From assembly GCA_948470005.1 (NCBI GenBank), contig CAOKNI010000002.1:17409-81408 (forward strand): 64,000 nt of DNA, read 5' to 3'. How positions within the stretch are numbered: the stretch's first letter is position 1; every line of letters starts with the position of its first letter. This DNA is from an uncultured Mycoplasmatota bacterium (GTDB lineage Bacteria > Bacillota_I > Bacilli_A > RF39 > UBA660). The notes beneath the pieces were generated by a model. It was not told the origin of the DNA. It was given only the letters and a program-made list of their open reading frames with translations, and ran no database searches. Both the position numbers and the translations under genes were made by a program. Below, piece after piece: positions 50,450 through 59,792 of the stretch.

Positions 50450-50495
50450 ATTTAAAAAAACAAGATTTTTTATACAATAATCATTTAAAATATGT

Positions 50496-50511
50496 TATAC
50501 TTATATATAAT
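50496..50511 (+). promoter_or_regulatory. Promoter region of the phosphohexomutase gene
   Basis: The plus strand reads TGTTATACT at 493-501 (extended -10) and a second TATAAT at 506-511. AGAGG and the ATG at 50527 follow closely. Confidence 0.45.
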
Positions 50512-50526
50512 GAAAAGAGGTTATAT

Positions 50527-51882
50527 ATGAATCCTAATATATTTAGACAATATGATATTAGAGGAACTTACCCAAAGACGATTAATGAAACGGTCGCTTA
50601 TACGATTGGCCGCAGTTATGGCAGCTATATTCGCGAAAGATACAACCAAACTACTTGCATTGTATCCTATGATAATAGAATTTCCAGCCCTGCCCTTGCC
50701 GCTTATCTCAGTAAAGGCCTAACTGATAGTGGTGTTAATGTCTATAATTATGGCTTAACAACGACGCCCATGCATTATTATGCTAGATATATCCATAATT
50801 TATTTGGGATTATGATTACTGCCAGCCACAATCCTAAAGATGATAATGGTTTTAAATTCTCATTTGACCATTTATCAAATGCTCGTGGTGATATGATTGA
50901 AGACTTTAAAAACTACACTTTAGCAGGAAATTTTCTCACTGGTAATGGTACTGTATCAAGCGGTAATATTTCAGAAAAATATGTTGAGTTTTTAAAATAT
51001 GGTGTAGAATTTGGAAGACGCAAAAGAAAAGTTATTATCGATATTGGAAATGGTACTACTTCTATTATTGCTCGCAAAGTTTTTGAAAAAGTAAACGTTG
51101 ACTTTGAAATGCTTTATGAAGAAAATGATGGCCGTTTTCCTAATCATCATCCCGACCCTATTGTTGAAGAAAACCTAGAAGCCCTAAAAAAAGAAGTTAT
51201 TAGTAAAAAAGCTGATGTCGGTATTGCCTTTGATGGTGATGGGGATAGAGTTGGAATTGTTGATGAACGGGGCGTTGTAGTACCATCCGACCACTTTATG
51301 ATTTTAATAATTCGCGATATTATTAATAATGTTAAGAATAAAACCTTTCTTTACGACGTAAAATGCTCTAAAGCCTTAGAAGACGAAATTAAAAGATTAG
51401 GTGGTACACCTTTATGCTTTCGAACTGGCGCAAGTTACACCCAAGCTAAAGTAAAAGAAGACGATATCCCCTTTGGTGGCGAATATTCTGGGCATTTCTT
51501 CTTCCGTGATAAAATCGCTGATATTGGAAGTGGCATCTATGCCGGCCTTAGATTACTTGAAATTCTTAGCAAAACTAGTGAGCCTTTAAGTAAATTATTA
51601 GAAAATATTCCCAAATATTATAGTACTCCCGAAATAAAATTTACAAGTCCTGATGACAAAAAATTTGCCGTTATCGATCGAATCAAAGAATTTTGTGAAT
51701 CCCAAAATTGGGTGTTAAACACCATTGATGGCATTAGAGTAGAATTTGCTACCGGTTGGGCTTTAGTTCGAGCTAGTAATACTGGACCAAATATCACCAT
51801 GCGTTGTGAAGCATCTGATGAAGCAGGCTTAAAAAATTTAGAAACTATATTCACTAATTTAATAAATACTTATAATAAATAA
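50527..51882 (+). CDS. Phosphomannomutase/phosphoglucomutase
   Basis: The product has 451 residues, normal for the alpha-D-phosphohexomutase family. It moves phosphate between C1 and C6 of glucose or mannose, feeding cell-surface polymer synthesis. NIFRQYDIRGTYP at the start, IMITASHNPKDDNGFKFS with the phospho-serine, AFDGDGDRVGIVDERG binding magnesium, GGEYSGHFFFRD for the sugar, and a late RASNTGPNITMRCEAS for the phosphate are all present. Single gene ending in a clear terminator, divergent from the giant-protein operon. Confidence 0.94.
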   Translation: MNPNIFRQYDIRGTYPKTINETVAYTIGRSYGSYIRERYNQTTCIVSYDNRISSPALAAYLSKGLTDSGVNVYNYGLTTTPMHYYARYIHNLFGIMITASHNPKDDNGFKFSFDHLSNARGDMIEDFKNYTLAGNFLTGNGTVSSGNISEKYVEFLKYGVEFGRRKRKVIIDIGNGTTSIIARKVFEKVNVDFEMLYEENDGRFPNHHPDPIVEENLEALKKEVISKKADVGIAFDGDGDRVGIVDERGVVVPSDHFMILIIRDIINNVKNKTFLYDVKCSKALEDEIKRLGGTPLCFRTGASYTQAKVKEDDIPFGGEYSGHFFFRDKIADIGSGIYAGLRLLEILSKTSEPLSKLLENIPKYYSTPEIKFTSPDDKKFAVIDRIKEFCESQNWVLNTIDGIRVEFATGWALVRASNTGPNITMRCEASDEAGLKNLETIFTNLINTYNK

Positions 51883-51908
51883 TACCATCTATGAAGTGGT
51901 ATTTTTTA
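51881..51908 (+). terminator. Intrinsic terminator after the phosphohexomutase gene
   Basis: AATACCA and TGGTATT form a 7-bp stem around a nine-base loop, followed by TTTTT. Confidence 0.8.
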
Positions 51909-51974
51909 TTCATTTAAATTTCTTGCATTAAAAATCTTTTTTGGCTAATAATAACTTTAGAGGAGGAATTTTTA

Positions 51975-52166
51975 ATGACACAAAAAGAGTTGCTTTATAT
52001 GGAAGATGCAATTGGTCATGAAACCAATTTAATTGACATTGCAAATTTCACTATGGAAAGTCTAGAAGATAAGAATTTAAAAACTTTTATTAAAGGTGAG
52101 ATTAAAAAACATGAAACCTTAAAACAAAAATTAATGGAAGTTTTGGAGGGTGCAGCAAATGAATGA
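51975..52166 (+). CDS. Small helical protein coupled to a CotF-type coat protein
   Basis: The product has 63 helical residues: MTQKELLYMEDAIGHETNLI and then DIANFTMESLEDKNLKTFIK, KGEIKKHETLKQKLMEVLEG. It resembles the short companion proteins of CotF-like spore coat proteins in Clostridia and related groups. AGAGGAGG is a strong start signal. It overlaps the next gene by eight bases, so both should be made together, probably in the mother cell during sporulation. Confidence 0.75.
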   Translation: MTQKELLYMEDAIGHETNLIDIANFTMESLEDKNLKTFIKGEIKKHETLKQKLMEVLEGAANE

Positions 52167-52404
52167 CCAATTACTAATGGATAATATGCTTTTACTTCTT
52201 AAAAGTACTGTTGAAGTCTATGTTCATGGTTCTCTTGAAAGTTCGACTAAATCGGTTCATAACGTCTTAAAAAATGGTTTAGACGAAATTATCAAAATGC
52301 AAGATGAACTTTATAAAAAAATGACTGAATGTGGCTGGTATGTTATAGAAAATGTCGATGCTAAAACTATCAAGCAAACCATAAAAAAATTACAAAAAAA
52401 TTAA
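52159..52404 (+). CDS. Spore coat protein, CotF family
   Basis: The product has 81 residues. MNDQLLMDNMLLLLKSTVEV, YVHGSLESSTKSVHNVLKNG and DELYKKMTECGWYVIENVDA match the short coat F-type proteins of spore formers. The ATG lies nine bases from GGAGG; a GTG three codons earlier is less likely. It is the second gene of a two-gene unit ended by a strong terminator. Confidence 0.88.
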   Translation: MNDQLLMDNMLLLLKSTVEVYVHGSLESSTKSVHNVLKNGLDEIIKMQDELYKKMTECGWYVIENVDAKTIKQTIKKLQKN

Positions 52405-52429
52405 CGCTTACCCAAGTTAAGCGTTTTTT
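52402..52429 (+). terminator. Intrinsic terminator after the coat genes
   Basis: AACGCTTA pairs with TAAGCGTT around a short loop and is followed by TTTT. It overlaps the stop codon and lies against the end of the convergent gene. Confidence 0.8.
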
Positions 52430-53329
52430 CTATACTGGAATATCAATATTTTTCTTTTTACGAATTCTTGCTTCTGCTTTACGTAATAAATCTAAAACAT
52501 CTCGAAGACTATAATCATTATCCTTACCAAAATAGTAAGACTCTAAAAGAGAAACTAGTAATTTTATATCATCTAATGTAACATATTCTTCTAAATATAA
52601 ATTACTTCCAATAGCAGTGCATACATCTTCTAAAGTTACATATTCATTAATTCCTGTATTATAAGACCTCCTTTTGCTTTCTACTAAATATTTTCCATCT
52701 TCGGCTACAGCTGCCCATCTAGCCCCACCGATACTTGCATACTCTGCTGCCATATGTTCCTCATCATCATATAAATAAGAAACAGGTCTTTGATAAATAA
52801 ACGGCATTAAATTGGAAGCATAATTTTCGTCATCATTGATATTTGGATAATAAGATGCAATAATAACATCTCTTGATTTAAACCTTCTATTAGGATGTGC
52901 TTCTAAAAGTTTTTTTCGCCTTTCCAGAGATGCTACTTCTTCCATAATACCTTTTAATGATTTATAAGCTCCAAGTTCTATTTTAAGGCTTCCTATTTGC
53001 TCCTTTAAAGAAGCGATTTCGGACTCTAAACTATTCTTAGTTGTAATTGCATCCTGAACCCCATAAAATTCTCTTAATATTGCCATTATATTATCAAGTT
53101 CTTTTTTTTGCGCCTCAATTTCTGCTTCTACTTTTTGTTTAGCATCATTCGCCGCACCTAAGCTATTTAAAACATTTAAATGTGTACTTAAAGCTTCTAC
53201 TTCTGCTTCTTTAGCAGCAATTTTTCCCTCAATTTCTTTAAGTTCTAAATTACGTTCACTGATACGAGTATGTAATCCCACTAATTGTGTTGTTGCGGCT
53301 TTTACTTCTTTATTCTTAAAAAACACCAT
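52430..53329 (-). CDS. Coiled-coil protein, unknown function
   Basis: The product has 299 residues. Residues about 5-150 are a strong coiled coil (HTRISERNLELKEIEGKIAA, TKNSLESEIASLKEQIGSLK). The C-terminal half is a mixed domain with ASYYPNINDDENYASNLMPF and GGARWAAVAEDGKYLVES, ending in a basic helix. I do not recognise a family. There is no membrane segment. Start at the ATG behind AAGAAGG; an earlier ATG eight codons upstream lacks a site. It is convergent with the coat genes. Confidence 0.65.
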   Translation of the reverse strand: MVFFKNKEVKAATTQLVGLHTRISERNLELKEIEGKIAAKEAEVEALSTHLNVLNSLGAANDAKQKVEAEIEAQKKELDNIMAILREFYGVQDAITTKNSLESEIASLKEQIGSLKIELGAYKSLKGIMEEVASLERRKKLLEAHPNRRFKSRDVIIASYYPNINDDENYASNLMPFIYQRPVSYLYDDEEHMAAEYASIGGARWAAVAEDGKYLVESKRRSYNTGINEYVTLEDVCTAIGSNLYLEEYVTLDDIKLLVSLLESYYFGKDNDYSLRDVLDLLRKAEARIRKKKNIDIPV

Positions 53330-53404
53330 AATACCTTCTTTCGCGGTAATCATTATATTACCATATTTAAGGGCAATTGAAAAGAGCTTTTAAAGCCCTA
53401 TTCC

Positions 53405-54697
53405 TCATTTATTTTTTAAAGATTTAAACATTTTACTCCATAGCTTAGATGAAGAATAATTTAAAATACCTACTTTATATATTCTAAGTCCATAAATATA
53501 TACAATGTAAGTTACAACAACTATTACCAAAGTTGAAAGAATAAGGGAAACTATACTGATCTCTCCTAGCAAATAAAGAGTTGGTGTTATCATAACTGAT
53601 AGCATTGGCACATAAGACAAAATATCAATAAATAAAGATCCATCAAAAACTACAGCCATTAAAGCTACGTAATACCCCACTAACATAATAATCATAAGTG
53701 GCGTTTGTAATTGTTGAAAGTCTTCATTATTAGTAGTCATACTAGCAAGTATAGCAGAAATTATCGCATATAAAGCAAAACTAACAATAAATAAAATTAT
53801 TAAAGGAATAGCCCCTTTAGCAAGGAGTGTAAATACTCCTGCATCTTTAAGCATTTTTATTGTTTCTGTAAATATGCCTTCTACTCCAGTTGGTGTACTA
53901 CCAACAAAAGCATTTCTAAAAATTATTCCTATGAAACCATAAACAAATAAAAGTCCACCTTGAATTAAAACATAAGATAATGCCGCCAAAACTTTTGAAG
54001 CAAAATGCATTTTAACCGGTACTGATGAAATAATAACTTCCATCCCTCTACTAGTTTTCTCATCATTTATTTCTGCCCCTAACATTTGCACCATTGTTAC
54101 AATGAGTAAAAAGAATGGTATTATGACAACTGTCGTTACAACTGAACTTAAAGTTTCCTTAGTTTTATTATCTTTAGCATCAGCATTTAAAACTGTCTCT
54201 TTAATATTTACAGGACTTGTAAGCTTAGCTATTTCATCAGCACTCATTCCACTTGTTTTAAGAACTATTTCGCTTTTAACTGCATTAAGGGAATTTACAA
54301 TAAGCTCATAAGTACTTCTTGACACTGTATCATAAGAAACAATTTCTCCATCTAGATAATTCGTCGTATTTTTATTTAAAACTACTACTACTTTATCTTC
54401 TAAATCATCTTTATTATCTAAAATTTTATTATCTAAGACTACTTCATAATCGCCTAAATCCATGCTTTTTGTTAACATTTTAAAATAATTACTAAAAGAA
54501 TTATAACTATCTGCCTTATCAACAACATAGATTTTATCTTTCTCGTTAAAATCTCCTCCAAAGAAATTAATAATTGAATCCATATTAATAATAAAAATTA
54601 ACAATAAACATAAAAGAATATTAACAACTTTAAACCATTTAGTCGTTATTTTTTTCTTTAAACTATATTTTACTAAAAAACTAAATTTACTTTTCAT
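53405..54697 (-). CDS. ABC-2 type transporter permease, NatB-like
   Basis: The product has 430 residues. An N-terminal helix (VVNILLCLLLIFIINMDSII), a large outer domain of about 150 residues and five or six C-terminal helices make the ABC-2 exporter permease. EINDEKTSRGMEVIISSVPV in front of the C-terminal helices is the typical coupling segment. NatB in Bacillus exports sodium; the substrate here is unknown. AGGTGA precedes the ATG, which overlaps the ATPase gene by 11 bases. Confidence 0.88.
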   Translation of the reverse strand: MKSKFSFLVKYSLKKKITTKWFKVVNILLCLLLIFIINMDSIINFFGGDFNEKDKIYVVDKADSYNSFSNYFKMLTKSMDLGDYEVVLDNKILDNKDDLEDKVVVVLNKNTTNYLDGEIVSYDTVSRSTYELIVNSLNAVKSEIVLKTSGMSADEIAKLTSPVNIKETVLNADAKDNKTKETLSSVVTTVVIIPFFLLIVTMVQMLGAEINDEKTSRGMEVIISSVPVKMHFASKVLAALSYVLIQGGLLFVYGFIGIIFRNAFVGSTPTGVEGIFTETIKMLKDAGVFTLLAKGAIPLIILFIVSFALYAIISAILASMTTNNEDFQQLQTPLMIIMLVGYYVALMAVVFDGSLFIDILSYVPMLSVMITPTLYLLGEISIVSLILSTLVIVVVTYIVYIYGLRIYKVGILNYSSSKLWSKMFKSLKNK

Positions 54698-55586
54698 ATG
54701 CTTCACCTATTGTATTTAAGAATATTTCATTTAAAGATGCATCTTCCACTACAAATTTTGTAATGTTTGTCGCCTTTTTTATTGCATTAAATACTGCATC
54801 AACATATTCATCACTCTCTATTTTCACAATAATATCTAAATTTTCCTTAGTAACTCCTATTACTCCTTTTATCTTTTCTAAAGAAGAAATATCAACATCG
54901 CCATTAATGCGAATCGTTTTTTTGCGATAATCCTTTTTAATTTCTTTTAAAGAACCACTAAGCATCGTCTTACCTTTTTTTAATATTACAAGCTTCTCGC
55001 AAAACATTTCCACATGTTCCATTCGGTGGCTTGAAAATAAAATCATTTTCCCTTTATCTCTAAATTCTCTAATAACGCTCATAAACATTTCCACATTTAT
55101 AGGATCTAGTCCTGTAAAAGGTTCATCTAACACTAATAAATCCGGTTCATGAATAATTGCTGTAATAAACTGAATTTTTTGTTGATTACCTTTACTAAGT
55201 TCCTTTAGTTTTCTATTCTTATAATCACTGACTTCAAATCGCTTTAACCAATAGTCAAGCTTACTCAATATATCGCTTTCTTTCATTCCTTTTAAAGTAG
55301 CATAATATACAACTTGCTCTTTAACCGTTAACTTAGTAAGCAAGCTCCTCTCCTCGGTTAAAAAACCTATTTTTTCTGTTAAATCATAATCAACTTTTCG
55401 CCCATCAATGGTAATAGTTCCCTCTGTTGGATCAAGTAAACCCATAATCATTCTAAATGTTGTCGTTTTACCAGCTCCATTTACACCAAGTAATCCAAAT
55501 ATTTCACCTTTACTAATCGTAAATGACAAATTATCCACTGCTTTTACTTTATCATAATATTTGGTTACATTTTCAACTTTTAACAT
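54687..55586 (-). CDS. ABC transporter ATP-binding protein, NatA-like
   Basis: The product has 299 residues. The Walker A motif is LLGVNGAGKTTTFRMIMG (about 34-51), the signature LSKGNQQKIQF near 129, and Walker B DLLVLDEPFTGLDPINVEM near 151. The H-loop reads ILFSSHRMEHVE. A C-terminal domain of about 80 residues is typical of NatA-type exporters. It powers the permease encoded next and overlapping. Confidence 0.94.
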   Translation of the reverse strand: MLKVENVTKYYDKVKAVDNLSFTISKGEIFGLLGVNGAGKTTTFRMIMGLLDPTEGTITIDGRKVDYDLTEKIGFLTEERSLLTKLTVKEQVVYYATLKGMKESDILSKLDYWLKRFEVSDYKNRKLKELSKGNQQKIQFITAIIHEPDLLVLDEPFTGLDPINVEMFMSVIREFRDKGKMILFSSHRMEHVEMFCEKLVILKKGKTMLSGSLKEIKKDYRKKTIRINGDVDISSLEKIKGVIGVTKENLDIIVKIESDEYVDAVFNAIKKATNITKFVVEDASLNEIFLNTIGEAYEK

Positions 55587-55637
55587 ATAATTTTTCCTTT
55601 CACTACTATAATTTTAAGCCTTAACCCTAGGGCAGTG

Positions 55638-56285
55638 TCAATACTTTTTTTCATATTTTAAAAATTCCTTAGGAATTTTAGAACTAAACTCATAATTTTT
55701 ATTTTTAAAAGATAGTTTAAGGCAAGTCGCATGCAGTCCTAACCTATTAATCGGATTAGTTTTAGACCCATATTTTTTATCACCAATAATGGGATTACCC
55801 AAATTACTAAAACCAACCCTAATCTGGTTTTTCTTACCAGTTTTAATACTTATTTTAACCAAAGTATTATTATTCGTATAGCTAATTACTTCAAAGTGGG
55901 TTTCCGCATATTCTCCAGTTTTATTTTTAGACGCATACACTCTGTGCGTTTTATCTTCTTTTAAATATTCTTTAATAACACCCGTTTTAGTTTTTAACTT
56001 ACTTTCTAAAATAGCTATATATTCTCTATTTGCAATTTTATTCCAATTATCTTGTAAATATTTTTTCAGATTTTCATTTTTAGCAAATAAAAGCACTCCT
56101 GATGTATCCCTATCAAGACGGTGTACAATAAAAATTTTATTACTTTTATGTTGTTTTTTAACGTAAGCACGGGCCATGCTATAAAGTGTATCATCACACT
56201 TACCATCACTAATTGTAAGCATTTTAGCAGGTTTATTTACCACTAATAATTCTTTATCTTCATATATTATATCTAATTTCTTCAT
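55638..56285 (-). CDS. RluA-family pseudouridine synthase
   Basis: The product has 215 residues from the ATG chosen. It converts uridines in ribosomal RNA or tRNA to pseudouridine. The catalytic loop IVHRLDRDTSGVLLFAKNEN holds the Asp; LLVVNKPAKMLTISDGK is the N-terminal motif, and TGKKNQIRVGFSNLGNPIIG follows the family pattern. There is no S4 domain. No Shine-Dalgarno site is seen before any candidate start (56321, 56294, 56285); see the overlapping extended -10 at 56293 and the 37-codon frame upstream. Confidence 0.9.
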   Translation of the reverse strand: MKKLDIIYEDKELLVVNKPAKMLTISDGKCDDTLYSMARAYVKKQHKSNKIFIVHRLDRDTSGVLLFAKNENLKKYLQDNWNKIANREYIAILESKLKTKTGVIKEYLKEDKTHRVYASKNKTGEYAETHFEVISYTNNNTLVKISIKTGKKNQIRVGFSNLGNPIIGDKKYGSKTNPINRLGLHATCLKLSFKNKNYEFSSKIPKEFLKYEKKY

Positions 56286-56292
56286 ATTAGAC

Positions 56293-56298
56293 ATTATA
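56293..56298 (-). promoter_or_regulatory. Possible extended -10 just before the RluA-type start
   Basis: The minus strand reads TGATATAAT, and a transcript starting seven bases later would begin at about the ATG at 56285. This would give a leaderless message. There is no -35 match, and translational coupling is an alternative. Confidence 0.3.
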
Positions 56299-56412
56299 TC
56301 ATAAAAGCTCTGATTTATCATCTAAATTTTTAAAGGTATAATAAACATTAAAATCTAAAATCAAACTGTCTAATTCTTTAATAATATCATTAATTAAAAT
56401 TTCATATTTCAT
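56299..56412 (-). CDS. Small helical protein of 37 residues
   Basis: An ATG at 56412 lies seven bases after GGTGA and opens a 37-codon frame: MKYEILINDIIKELDSLILD, then FNVYYTFKNLDDKSELL. It has no membrane segment and no recognised family. Its TGA lies five bases before the first ATG of the RluA-type gene at 56294, so its translation could deliver ribosomes to that gene. A good promoter lies upstream (56440-56469). Confidence 0.42.
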   Translation of the reverse strand: MKYEILINDIIKELDSLILDFNVYYTFKNLDDKSELL

Positions 56413-56439
56413 GTATCTTCACCATCTGTATATTAGCAA

Positions 56440-56469
56440 ATTATAATCATTATTTCATTAAGTTTACAA
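56440..56469 (-). promoter_or_regulatory. Promoter of the 37-codon frame and RluA-type gene
   Basis: The minus strand has TTGTAA, an 18-base spacer and TATAAT. It ends 27 bases before the small gene's ATG. Confidence 0.65.
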
Positions 56470-56577
56470 TTATTCGACAAAATAAGCTAAAATTAGCTAT
56501 GTAAAACAACAATATTTGATAGCTTAAATATAGCATTTTATATCAATATATAGTATAATGAAATACAAGGTGGTAAC

Positions 56578-57135
56578 ATGAAGTATCCTGGCAACATAAA
56601 TAAAACTTATAAAAAAGAAATTAATTATAAAAATCGCGGAATGGATTTAGAATCTTTAATTAATGAAGCTTGTCAGTATTATTTAGAGGAAAATTTAGCT
56701 ATAATTTATAAAAAGCCCACCCCTATTGGTGTCGTTGATGTTGATTATAAAAATGGTGCTATTATTAAAAAAGCCTATTTTAAAGAACCATCAACCCTCG
56801 ATTACAATGGTATTTATAAAGGAAAATACATTGAATTTGACGCCAAAGAATGTCATAGTAAAACTTCTTTTCCTCTTAAAAACATTCATGAACACCAAAT
56901 TAAGCATATTGAAAATATTATCCATCATGGTGGCATTGTGTTTTTAATCATTAGTATGAATAGCAATTTCTATTTATTTAAAGGCGAAGATTTACTAATA
57001 TTTATAAATTTAAAAACAAGAAAAAGTATTCCCTTTAATATAATTGAAAGTAAGGGATATAAATTAGAATATAATTACAAAATTGGTCTAGATTATTTAA
57101 TTGGTATCAATAAAGTATATAAAGGAGTGTTATAA
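56578..57135 (+). CDS. recU: Holliday junction resolvase RecU
   Basis: The product has 185 residues. RecU cuts Holliday junctions in Firmicutes recombination and chromosome segregation. MKYPGNINKTYKKEINYKNR and GMDLESLINEACQYYLEEN at the N-terminus, then GKYIEFDAKECHSKTSFPL with the catalytic Glu/Lys pair and HEHQIKHIENIIHHGGIVF are signatures. It directly precedes the PBP1 gene, the same order as recU-ponA in Bacillus. GGTGGTAAC precedes the ATG, and TATAAT lies at 56554-56559. Confidence 0.94.
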   Translation: MKYPGNINKTYKKEINYKNRGMDLESLINEACQYYLEENLAIIYKKPTPIGVVDVDYKNGAIIKKAYFKEPSTLDYNGIYKGKYIEFDAKECHSKTSFPLKNIHEHQIKHIENIIHHGGIVFLIISMNSNFYLFKGEDLLIFINLKTRKSIPFNIIESKGYKLEYNYKIGLDYLIGINKVYKGVL

Positions 57136-59778
57136 ATGAAGAAAAAAATTAAAAAAGAAAAACCTATAAAAGAAGGAAAAAAAAGAAAAGTAAATGTTAA
57201 AAATGCCGTTTTAATTACTATCATAAGTATTGGTATTGCAATTGCCTCATTAGTTCTGGCGTTTGCTCTATATATTATTATTACATCACCTGACTTTGTC
57301 CCCCAACAACTTTACACAAAAGAGCCTACTGTCATATATGCTAATGATGGTAAAACTGAAATAGCAAGATATGGTGACAAAAACGTTGAATTAATCACTT
57401 ATAACGATTTGCCTCAAGTTTTAATTGACGCTTTAGTCGCTACCGAAGATTCAAGATATTTCCAACATAACGGTTTTGATGCGGCAAGATTTGTTAAAGC
57501 TTCTCTTGGCCAATTAGCAGGACGTAATGCTGGTGGTGCATCAACTCTATCTATGCAAGTTATAAAAAACACCTACACTAGTGGCGAGTCCGAGGGAATA
57601 GCTGGAATTATTCGTAAATTCACAGATATTTACATGGCTGTCTTTAAACTTGAAGCCGTCTATACTAAAGAAGAAATTATCGAGTTCTACCTTAATTCTC
57701 AATGGCTAGGAGGAGGTTCAACTTATTATGGTTCAATTAACGGAGTTGAACAAGGAAGCCAATACTATTTTGGAAAATCTGTATCTGATTTAACTTTACC
57801 AGAAGCTGCCTTACTTGTCGGAATGTATAATAACCCAACTTGGTTTGACCCATATGTTTTCCCAGAAAATGCTACTGATAGACGCTCTACTGTCTTAAAT
57901 TTAATGGTAAGACATGGCTATATTACTGAAAGTGAAAAAGAATTTGCTGAGTCTATTCCTGTTGAAAGTTTACTTGCTACGCATAATGAAGATGATAGTA
58001 GTCATTACCAAGCGTTCATCGATTTTGTTTTATATCAAGTTGAAAAAGAAACCGGTGATGACCCATATAAAACCCCTATGGCTATCTATACAACTCTAGA
58101 CCCAAATATCCAAGATACGTTACATGAATTAGAAGAAGGAAATCTTTATAAATTCACTAGTGATAAAGTTCAATTTGGTATGGCTATTACTAGTACTCAA
58201 GATGGCTCTATCCAAGCTTTATCAGGGGGACGCAATTATCAAGCTAAAGGTACAAATAGAGCTGTTGGAATAAATAATTATTATTCTAATCGTGGTATTA
58301 AAAGGCAACCTGGTTCTACTGCTAAAATTCTATTTGATTATGGACCTTATATTGAATTTTTAAATGGCTCGACAGGTACCATATTTATGGATAAACCTTG
58401 GAGTTATACTAAAGGTGGTAGTGTTGTTAACCATGACCGTGGCTATATGGGAGCTATAACCATGCGAACTGCTTTAGTTCAATCGCGAAATACTACAGCT
58501 GTTCAAGCTTTCCAACAAGTAGCTAAAGAAGCTGGCTTAGATAAAATTGGCGATTTTGTTCATAGTTTAGGTATTGACTATGGTAAAGAATTATTTGAGT
58601 CCTACGCTATTGGTGGCGGCGTTTACGTTGACCCTCTAACTATGTCTGCAGCTTATGCAGCCTTTGGACGAGGTGGTATCTACATTGAACCTTACGCATT
58701 TACTAAAGTTGTTTATTTAGAAACTGACCAAGTATGGAATCATCAAGTTGAAAAAACTCGAGTTATGAGTGAACAAACCGCTTACATGATAACGGATATG
58801 TTAGTAACCGCTGGTTATGGTGGTATTGGTGGTCGATTTAGCATAAGTGGCACTCAAATAGCAGCTAAAGGTGGAACATCAACTATTTCTGCCGCGGATG
58901 CTAAAGCTAATGGTATCCCAAGTTATGCAACTCCTGACCACTGGAATATAACTTATTCTCCAGATTATTCTATTGCTCTTTGGTATGGATTTGACCGCAA
59001 TGATGAAGGATATGTTGTTAGTAGTGCTGGTAGTACTGCTCGTAAATCTATAATGAGTGCTGTTGCTCCTAAAATATATAAGAAAAACGCTAAATTTAAA
59101 AAGCCTTCTGGTGTTACATCCGTTACTATTGAAAAAGAAACTTACCCTACTCAACTCGCTAGTAATTATACTCCAAGTAGTTTCAAACTTACTGAGTACT
59201 ATAAAAGTGGCTATGAACCTAGTGAAGTATCACCAAGATTTGATACTTTAGAAAATCCTAAAAATGGTTCATCAACCTTTGATGGTAGTAAAATTACTCT
59301 TAATTGGGATGCTATAGCAACACCAAAAGGAATTGATATAAATTACATTGAAGAAATGTATAATGACAAGTATTGGAAATTCTTCAGTAAATATAAATCA
59401 GAGTTTTATCAAGCTCGAATTAAATACGATAATAGTCATATTGGTGACATTGGTTATCAAGTGTATTTAAAAGGCCCTAATGGCGATTTAATAAGCCTTG
59501 GATATACTAATAAAACAACTTATACCTACACTCCAACCGCTGGCACTACCGATTACACATTTATTGTAAAATCAGCATATAGCATTTTTAAAGATAATAT
59601 GAGTAGTGGTTTAACAATTAAAGCCCAAGCTAATATCGATACTAATATTGGTAATACAGGAGGCCCAACAACTCCGGATAACCCTTCTACTCCACCAGAT
59701 AATAATGATGGTGATAATAACAATGACACCCCTGATAATAATGCTAATGGTGATAATACTCCAAATGATGCTAACTAA
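57136..59778 (+). CDS. Class A penicillin-binding protein (PBP1A-type)
   Basis: The product has 880 residues. After a basic cytoplasmic tail and one helix (AVLITIISIGIAIASLVLAF), the glycosyltransferase domain shows ATEDSRYFQHNGFD, GASTLSMQVIKN and LNSQWLGGGSTYYG. The transpeptidase domain shows QPGSTAK with the acylated Ser, SRNTT, and AAKGGTST where most PBPs have KTGT. An FN3-like module and a low-complexity Asn/Asp/Pro tail follow. It polymerises and cross-links peptidoglycan outside the membrane. It starts one base after the recU stop, behind AAGGAGTG. Confidence 0.95.
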   Translation: MKKKIKKEKPIKEGKKRKVNVKNAVLITIISIGIAIASLVLAFALYIIITSPDFVPQQLYTKEPTVIYANDGKTEIARYGDKNVELITYNDLPQVLIDALVATEDSRYFQHNGFDAARFVKASLGQLAGRNAGGASTLSMQVIKNTYTSGESEGIAGIIRKFTDIYMAVFKLEAVYTKEEIIEFYLNSQWLGGGSTYYGSINGVEQGSQYYFGKSVSDLTLPEAALLVGMYNNPTWFDPYVFPENATDRRSTVLNLMVRHGYITESEKEFAESIPVESLLATHNEDDSSHYQAFIDFVLYQVEKETGDDPYKTPMAIYTTLDPNIQDTLHELEEGNLYKFTSDKVQFGMAITSTQDGSIQALSGGRNYQAKGTNRAVGINNYYSNRGIKRQPGSTAKILFDYGPYIEFLNGSTGTIFMDKPWSYTKGGSVVNHDRGYMGAITMRTALVQSRNTTAVQAFQQVAKEAGLDKIGDFVHSLGIDYGKELFESYAIGGGVYVDPLTMSAAYAAFGRGGIYIEPYAFTKVVYLETDQVWNHQVEKTRVMSEQTAYMITDMLVTAGYGGIGGRFSISGTQIAAKGGTSTISAADAKANGIPSYATPDHWNITYSPDYSIALWYGFDRNDEGYVVSSAGSTARKSIMSAVAPKIYKKNAKFKKPSGVTSVTIEKETYPTQLASNYTPSSFKLTEYYKSGYEPSEVSPRFDTLENPKNGSSTFDGSKITLNWDAIATPKGIDINYIEEMYNDKYWKFFSKYKSEFYQARIKYDNSHIGDIGYQVYLKGPNGDLISLGYTNKTTYTYTPTAGTTDYTFIVKSAYSIFKDNMSSGLTIKAQANIDTNIGNTGGPTTPDNPSTPPDNNDGDNNNDTPDNNANGDNTPNDAN

Positions 59779-59792
59779 GCATCATTTTTTTA
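59764..59792 (+). terminator. Intrinsic terminator overlapping the PBP stop codon
   Basis: AATGATGC and GCATCATT form an 8-bp stem whose loop contains the TAA stop, followed by TTTTTT. Confidence 0.82.
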
